Origin: Pterobdella sp. o SKG-2022
Lineage: Eukaryota; Annelida; Clitellata; Hirudinida; Piscicolidae
Direction of reading: 5' to 3'
DNA: 64,000 nucleotides
NCBI GenBank assembly: GCA_964035795.1
Contig: OZ038327.1
Coordinates: forward strand, 1,141,936 to 1,205,935
Shown here: one piece after another, positions 58,914 through 64,000 of the stretch
Position numbering within the stretch: position 1 is the first letter of the stretch
Layout: each line of letters starts with the position of its first letter
The notes under the pieces: generated by a model
Database searches by the model: none
Seen by the model: only the letters and a program-made list of their open reading frames with translations
What the model was told of the DNA's origin: nothing
Program-made: the position numbers and the translations under genes

Positions 58914-61117
58914 ATGGCGGAAGTTCTAAGACCGGAAATAGAACATTACAGTCGTCATTTTGAAAATATGCGGATAATAGCCAAGAACCGTAGCCGCCAT
59001 TTTGAAAACAAAGATATAAAAACAAAGAATAGCTTTATCCACTCGCCATATTATAATGAAGAAAACTATGAAGTTGGAAAAAATAGTATTAAAAATAAAA
59101 TCAGGGATAATAACTATAAATATTATTTGAACAATAATAATCTTCATAATGAAAATGAATACAATAAGTTCCATAATGTCAATAATAATAATAATAATAA
59201 TAATAAAGATACAAATTCTTTGATACCATGCCGTCTAGACACTGGTTTGAATGGCGTTTGGACCAAAAATCCCAGTTTTTTTGAGGAATACCGCAGAAGA
59301 TTTGGTGAATACCACATTTATCATGATGATTACCAGAAAGATGGTGCGGAATACCAGAAGGATTATTATGATGACCACCAAGATGCTCATCATGGATACA
59401 TGAAAAATGCGTTTAAATACCAAAAAGGTACTCACCAATACCAAAAGTGGGGATATCAGACAAGTAATGAGGAATACAAAAATATAAATGATAAATACCA
59501 AAGAAATGCTTTTGAGTACCAGGATGATTATAATTACCAAAAATATTTTGATGTGTACAATGCATACAAAGGTATATCCAAACGAAACGCTGATGAATAC
59601 CCGAGATACATTGATGAATACAAGAAGGGTCCTGATGAATACAATATACATGACGAAAATTACAATAATTACAAAAAAATTTACAATAAAAAATATAATG
59701 AATACAATAAAAACACCAACAATTATCAGAAATACCAAAATACACGAAATACAAACCCAGCTACAATACCACATGGTAATGATGATGTATTAGAAATTGG
59801 AGATTTCGGTATCCACCCATTCGGTAGATGTATTTTGAAAATATCTGGGTATTATATACTCCATACTAGGTTAGAAAGGGTGGTGGTTGGTGGATGTGAG
59901 GGGGGAGGGTTTTGGTTGGTGGATAGGGGGGGGGGGATAGTTGGATAGAGAAGGGGAGGGGAGAGAGGTGGGTGGATATGATGGTTGGGTAAGTGTGAAA
60001 GTTGATGAATAGAGTTGGTTGAAGGATATACAGATTATGAGGATGGTGAATGAGGGAGGGGTGATGGTGGTTTCTATGGTAATATGGTTTCAAGGTATGT
60101 TAGTGCTAGTGTGATAAAAAATAGCCCGACAGACGAATAAGAATAATATTAAATATAATAATAATAATAATAACAACCAATAATATCACTGCAACAGTAA
60201 CTGCTTGTCTTGTGTGAGTGTCGAAAGAGTGCACCCTCATGTTGTTGATGTGGCAAGAAGTTGGTTTTATAGTTTTATTATTATTATTCTTATTATTTAT
60301 TTTATTGTTTCTTTTTCTTATTTTTGTTATTTCAACTTTTTTTTGTGTTTTTGATGTTATTTTGTTGTTATTGTTGTTATAATGCTTATTTTATCTGAAT
60401 TTTGGATGTTCTCTTTTTTTTTTAATCATATAAAATTAATTAATATAATTCTCAAACGTTTTTTCCTATCGGTTTCATTATCTTTTTTTTATTTTTTTTT
60501 ATTGCTTATCTTTTTTTTCGTTGTCAAGTATTTTCTTATTCATATTATTGATTTAGTTTTTATTATTATTCTTATCGTTTTTTTCACTATTTTTATTGTA
60601 TTCTTTTATTATTATTCTTATTTTTTCTTTAATTTTGAGATTGATTATTTATCATTGTGTGACGTGCGTTTCATGCTTTGTTTATCCCTTTTAATGAAAA
60701 TTTTTTTTTTTATGGCCGTTTTATTATTTTGCTGCTTTTATCGATATTTTGTTTCCACAGATTGATATGTTTTTTCGTGTTTTTCATTTTGATTTTTCCA
60801 TAACAAAAAGTTTTTTCAACGATTATGTATATTATTTTTTTGTTTTTATTATGTTTTCATAATTTTTTTATTTGCATTATTACATTTCTAATTTTAACTT
60901 TAATGCCACTACTTTTCTATTGAAAAGCTTGAATCCCCGCTGCCACTCCATATAAATCATGCATAAATGAAAAAAAAAATTACATAAAAAAATAAAAATT
61001 TGAAAAAATAATTTTTAATAATTTTGTTAAGTATAAAAACTTTAATTATGTGGAAAAAATAACTTTGAATTCCACTTTTACTCCTACTAATAATAATACT
61101 TCTACTATTACTACTGG

Positions 61118-61151
<34 letters not shown>

Positions 61152-61153
61152 GG

Positions 61154-61187
<34 letters not shown>

Positions 61188-61348
61188 GGTACTACTAATA
61201 CTACTACTACTACTACTGGTACTACTAATACTACTACTACTACTACTGGTACTACTAATACTACTGGTACTACTAATACTACTACTACTACCGGTACTAC
61301 TAATACTACTACTACTACTGGTACTACTAATACTACTACTACTACTGG

Positions 61349-61382
<34 letters not shown>

Positions 61383-61441
61383 GGTACTACTAATACTACT
61401 ACTACTACTACTGGTACTACTAATACTACTACTACTACTGG

Positions 61442-61478
<37 letters not shown>

Positions 61479-62020
61479 GGTACTACTGATGATATAAAAT
61501 TTTGAAAAAAACAAAATAAAATAAGTTTTCGAAGTTAATGACAGGGTGACTTTCGGTAGGGTGTGTTCAAAAAAACCAAAAAATAATACCAAAAATAGTT
61601 GGATCAATAATGAAAATCATATTTTATTTTGAATATTTTATAATATTAAAAAATCATTGTGAAAATTGGACAAAAATACATAAAAATTCACAAATTCCAT
61701 GATAAATTTCAAAAATAGCAAAAAAATAAATAAAAAGAATAATAATAATAGTAATAGCAAAAAAATAAATAAAAAAAATAATAGTAATAGTAATAATCAA
61801 TAATAACAATTTCCCACAGGCTCTTGTCTTGAAATGCACGATTCTGTGGAACAACACTACAAAGACATCAACAATAAAAATAATCATAACAATAAGAATA
61901 ATAATAACAAATTTAACAATAATAATAGTGAAAATAATAATAATAATATTAGTACAGCAACAAAGTTAATGCAAATATGCAGACGACAATCAACAACAAA
62001 GACAACAACCTACGTTAAAA
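58914..62020 (+). CDS. Tyr/Asn/Lys-rich repeat protein (unknown), two exons seen, model partial
   Basis: The first exon follows an acceptor (TTTGATTTCAG, exon from 58909) and has a good ATG at 58914 (ACACGATGGCGG). Its frame runs to about 59869 (donor AG/GTTAGA) or 59823 (donor TTCG/GTAGAT). The second exon, 61820-62020, begins after TTCCCACAG and ends at a GTGAGT donor; it needs the 59823 donor to keep phase. The protein starts MAEVLRPEIEHYSRHFENMR, contains a non-repetitive GLNGVWTKNPSFFEEYRRRF segment, then about 150 residues of EYQK, KYQK and DEYxx units rich in Tyr, Asp, Asn and Lys. Exon 2 encodes CLEMHDSVEQHYKDIN and an Asn/Lys run. No family is recognised. A short last exon may follow at 62236. 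The repeat region could be structural, but that is speculation. Confidence 0.45.
61080..61490 (+). repeat. ACT-based array with higher-order GGTACTACTAAT punctuation
   Basis: ACT runs of 5-8 units are separated by the motif GGTACTACTAAT, about a dozen times. It lies in the proposed intron of the Tyr-rich gene. The open Thr/Gly and Ser/Ile frames follow from the repeat and are not coding. Confidence 0.9.
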
Positions 62021-64000
62021 GTGAGTTTTTATTATTTTCTATTTTTTTTTCACCATTCTGTCATTGTTTCTATTATCAGTTGTATTTTTCATTTTCATCA
62101 GTTTAAACAGAAATCACAACTGTTAATAACAATAAAACGATAAAAATAAAAACAATAATAACAATCACAAAAAAATAATAAAATTGATTTTTCATAACAT
62201 GATATAGTTCAGTCAGAACTATATCATGTTTCAGGTTTAAAAACACGGAACTAATCCAAAAAACAAACAGTCTTGAGTCTGCCAATAATATAGGATATAT
62301 TGAAACGGAAGGATAATAATAATAACAATAATACTTTTCGTTTATGTTATTACAACTGTTTTTAAAAATTGTTTTTATTGAAAAGTTTACATAATAACTA
62401 CTTTTAATTTTTTTATTGAAAATCTTTTTTTGAAGTTTGGGAAAAAATTGGAAAACATTGGAACACGATTGTTGAACGTGATCAAAAAAGTTTAGTTTTT
62501 CGAAGTCGTCTCAGTGTTACTTCATTCATCAAAATTCCATTTTTTTTATTGGTTGAAGAAATTTTTCTTTCAAATGGAAACGACAAATTGAGTGATTTTT
62601 AATGTTTTAAATTAATATTGTAAGGTCCACAAACACCAAGTATTCAATTTTTTGTTGAAATTTTTTTGTTGCTTTAAGTTTTTTTAGTTGATGTTGGAAT
62701 ATATACTCGGAAAAAAAATTCAGGAAAATTATTTTTCCAAAATTTTCATTCTAAATTAATTTTCAAGAAAAATTATTTATTTTCGAAATAACAAAAAATT
62801 CAAATTATATGATGAAAATTTTTATTTTTTTGGTTTTTAGCAGCTAATAAACATGGTCTCTGAAGAATAAAAAGACTTTCTAATACTTTCAATTTTTTTA
62901 TTTTTATTTTTGATTTAGGTTTTAGTTTTATGAGAAAAATTCATGGATTTTTCTAGTCTCAACGTTTTTTGCTAATTTTCACTCAAAAAATCTCATTTTA
63001 CTTTTTCAAAAATTCCTCATTTCGAGCTACAATTTCAGATGCAACTTCTAACCCAAAAAAACTTTTTCAAAACTAAAAAAATTTAATTTGATGAAAAATA
63101 TATAAAAGGTTTCAAAAACTTGAGCTGTCAAAATGGCCTTTTCCATTAGAATTCATCCATTTTTCAATGCATTTTTCATATTTAAAATTCTCCGTTGTTT
63201 CAAATCCATTTTTTTCTTTTTTCGTTTTTTTACTTATCAACATTTAAATCTTTTCAATTTAAAAATTTTTTATTATAACGGTCTATTCATCATAAACTTT
63301 TATGAATTCTCACTCTACATTTCTAGACAAAAATTTTTTGCAAGGTTCAACTTTAGTTGACTGAGAAAACCAAGATTTCAGAGTAGATGGACAACAAGAT
63401 AATTCATAGAGTTGAGTTAGGATCTGGGAGAAAGACTTTTGAGTTAAGAGATGTAAGAGAAAAAGAAAAGTTCATTTCGAACGTTGAGAGAGGTAGAAGC
63501 AAAACAAAGTGAAAGCGAGATCAGAAATAACAAAGTCACGTTGAAAAACTGCAAAATTCCTAGAAAGTTCCAACTTTTGTTTTCCAAAACTTTTGAAAAT
63601 GCCTCAACTTCTATTTTTATAATGAGATTGTCAAAAATAGTTTAAAAGTTTTTTCAAGATTACTGTGTTATTTTTTTTATTTATATTCATTATGTTATTA
63701 TTGTTATTATTTTTATTATTGTTATTTTTTTTATTATTCGCCATTAAAACTTTCTCTCTTTTACATTGAAATATTATTCTTCTTTATGCCTTTTTAATTA
63801 ACAATACAAGACATAAAAAAAAGATAAAAATAATTAATGCATTCTGGAAAAAATAAAAAAAATAATAAGAGGGAATGAGAAACAGAATATTCATAAAAAA
63901 TATAAATAATAATGAGATTATTGAAAAAATATATAAAAAAGTAATCGAACCACAAATTATTAAAAAACATGGTATAATATAAAAATAATAATATAAAAAA
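62021..64000. other. Right end of window, no gene recognised
   Basis: A/T-rich. Contains a perfect 15-bp inverted repeat (62196-62210 and 62216-62230, loop AGTCA) just before a possible acceptor at 62235. The open frame at 63133-63360 starts with a reasonable ATG, but its Phe/Ile-rich translation has no support. ATT tracts occur near 63690-63740. Confidence 0.45.

Noticed and set aside
61050..61607. Thr/Gly frame (plus) and Ser/Ile frame (minus)
   Set aside because: Translations of the ACT array.
63133..63360. Phe/Ile-rich 75-codon frame with ATG
   Set aside because: Composition matches T-rich non-coding DNA, and there is no homology or supporting splice pattern.

Overview
The window is genomic DNA from an invertebrate animal. 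It is very A+T-rich, with spliceosomal introns of a few dozen to about 1,000 bases (GT..AG), TATA-bearing upstream regions, many ATT/AAT, GATA and CA microsatellites, a reverse-transcriptase (LINE) relic and a 200-N assembly gap. A beta-class carbonic anhydrase gene, a class missing from vertebrates, argues for an invertebrate. I cannot name the phylum. All exon models below were built by hand from splice sites, phase continuity and remembered family patterns, so exon edges should be tested against transcripts.

Left part (1-15.3 kb): five neighbouring genes (335-2398, 2821-4086, 4646-9988 on the minus strand, 11514-13523, 14359-15315). Each is essentially one long exon. All encode low-complexity proteins that combine dense cysteine clusters with lysine-rich tails, and several carry internal tandem repeats. 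I recognise no known family in them. They look like a local cluster of cross-linkable structural proteins and are the best candidate for something undescribed.

Middle part (15.6-48.7 kb): a dense run of conserved multi-exon genes. In order they are GDPGP1 (GDP-D-glucose phosphorylase, minus), a fatty-acid-binding protein (plus), a PGP/PDXP-type HAD phosphatase (minus), beta-carbonic anhydrase (plus), ALG5 (dolichyl-phosphate glucosyltransferase, minus), a peripherin/RDS-like tetraspanin (minus), SSU72 (RNA polymerase II CTD phosphatase, plus) and a RUN plus Rubicon-homology protein of the PLEKHM1/Rubicon group (plus). Two pairs are head-to-head with short shared upstream regions: phosphatase/carbonic anhydrase (400 bp) and tetraspanin/SSU72 (243 bp). 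The genes belong to unrelated pathways (nucleotide-sugar repair, lipid carriage, metabolite repair, CO2 hydration, N-glycosylation, membrane organisation, transcription, endolysosomal traffic) and do not form a functional operon.

Right part (48.7-64 kb): gene-poor and microsatellite-rich. It holds a 5'-truncated, mutated LINE sitting inside a GATA array, the assembly gap, and two exons of a tyrosine/asparagine-rich gene of unknown function (58914 to about 62020).

Non-genic signals worth attention: a dispersed short repeat family with four copies in introns and intergenic DNA; two copies of the same LINE, each bordered on both sides by a microsatellite; an SSU72 intron that starts with GT repeats and ends with CA repeats; introns with complementary ATT and AAT arms; and an exact 11-base word (GCCGCCATTTT) recurring in three unrelated coding exons.
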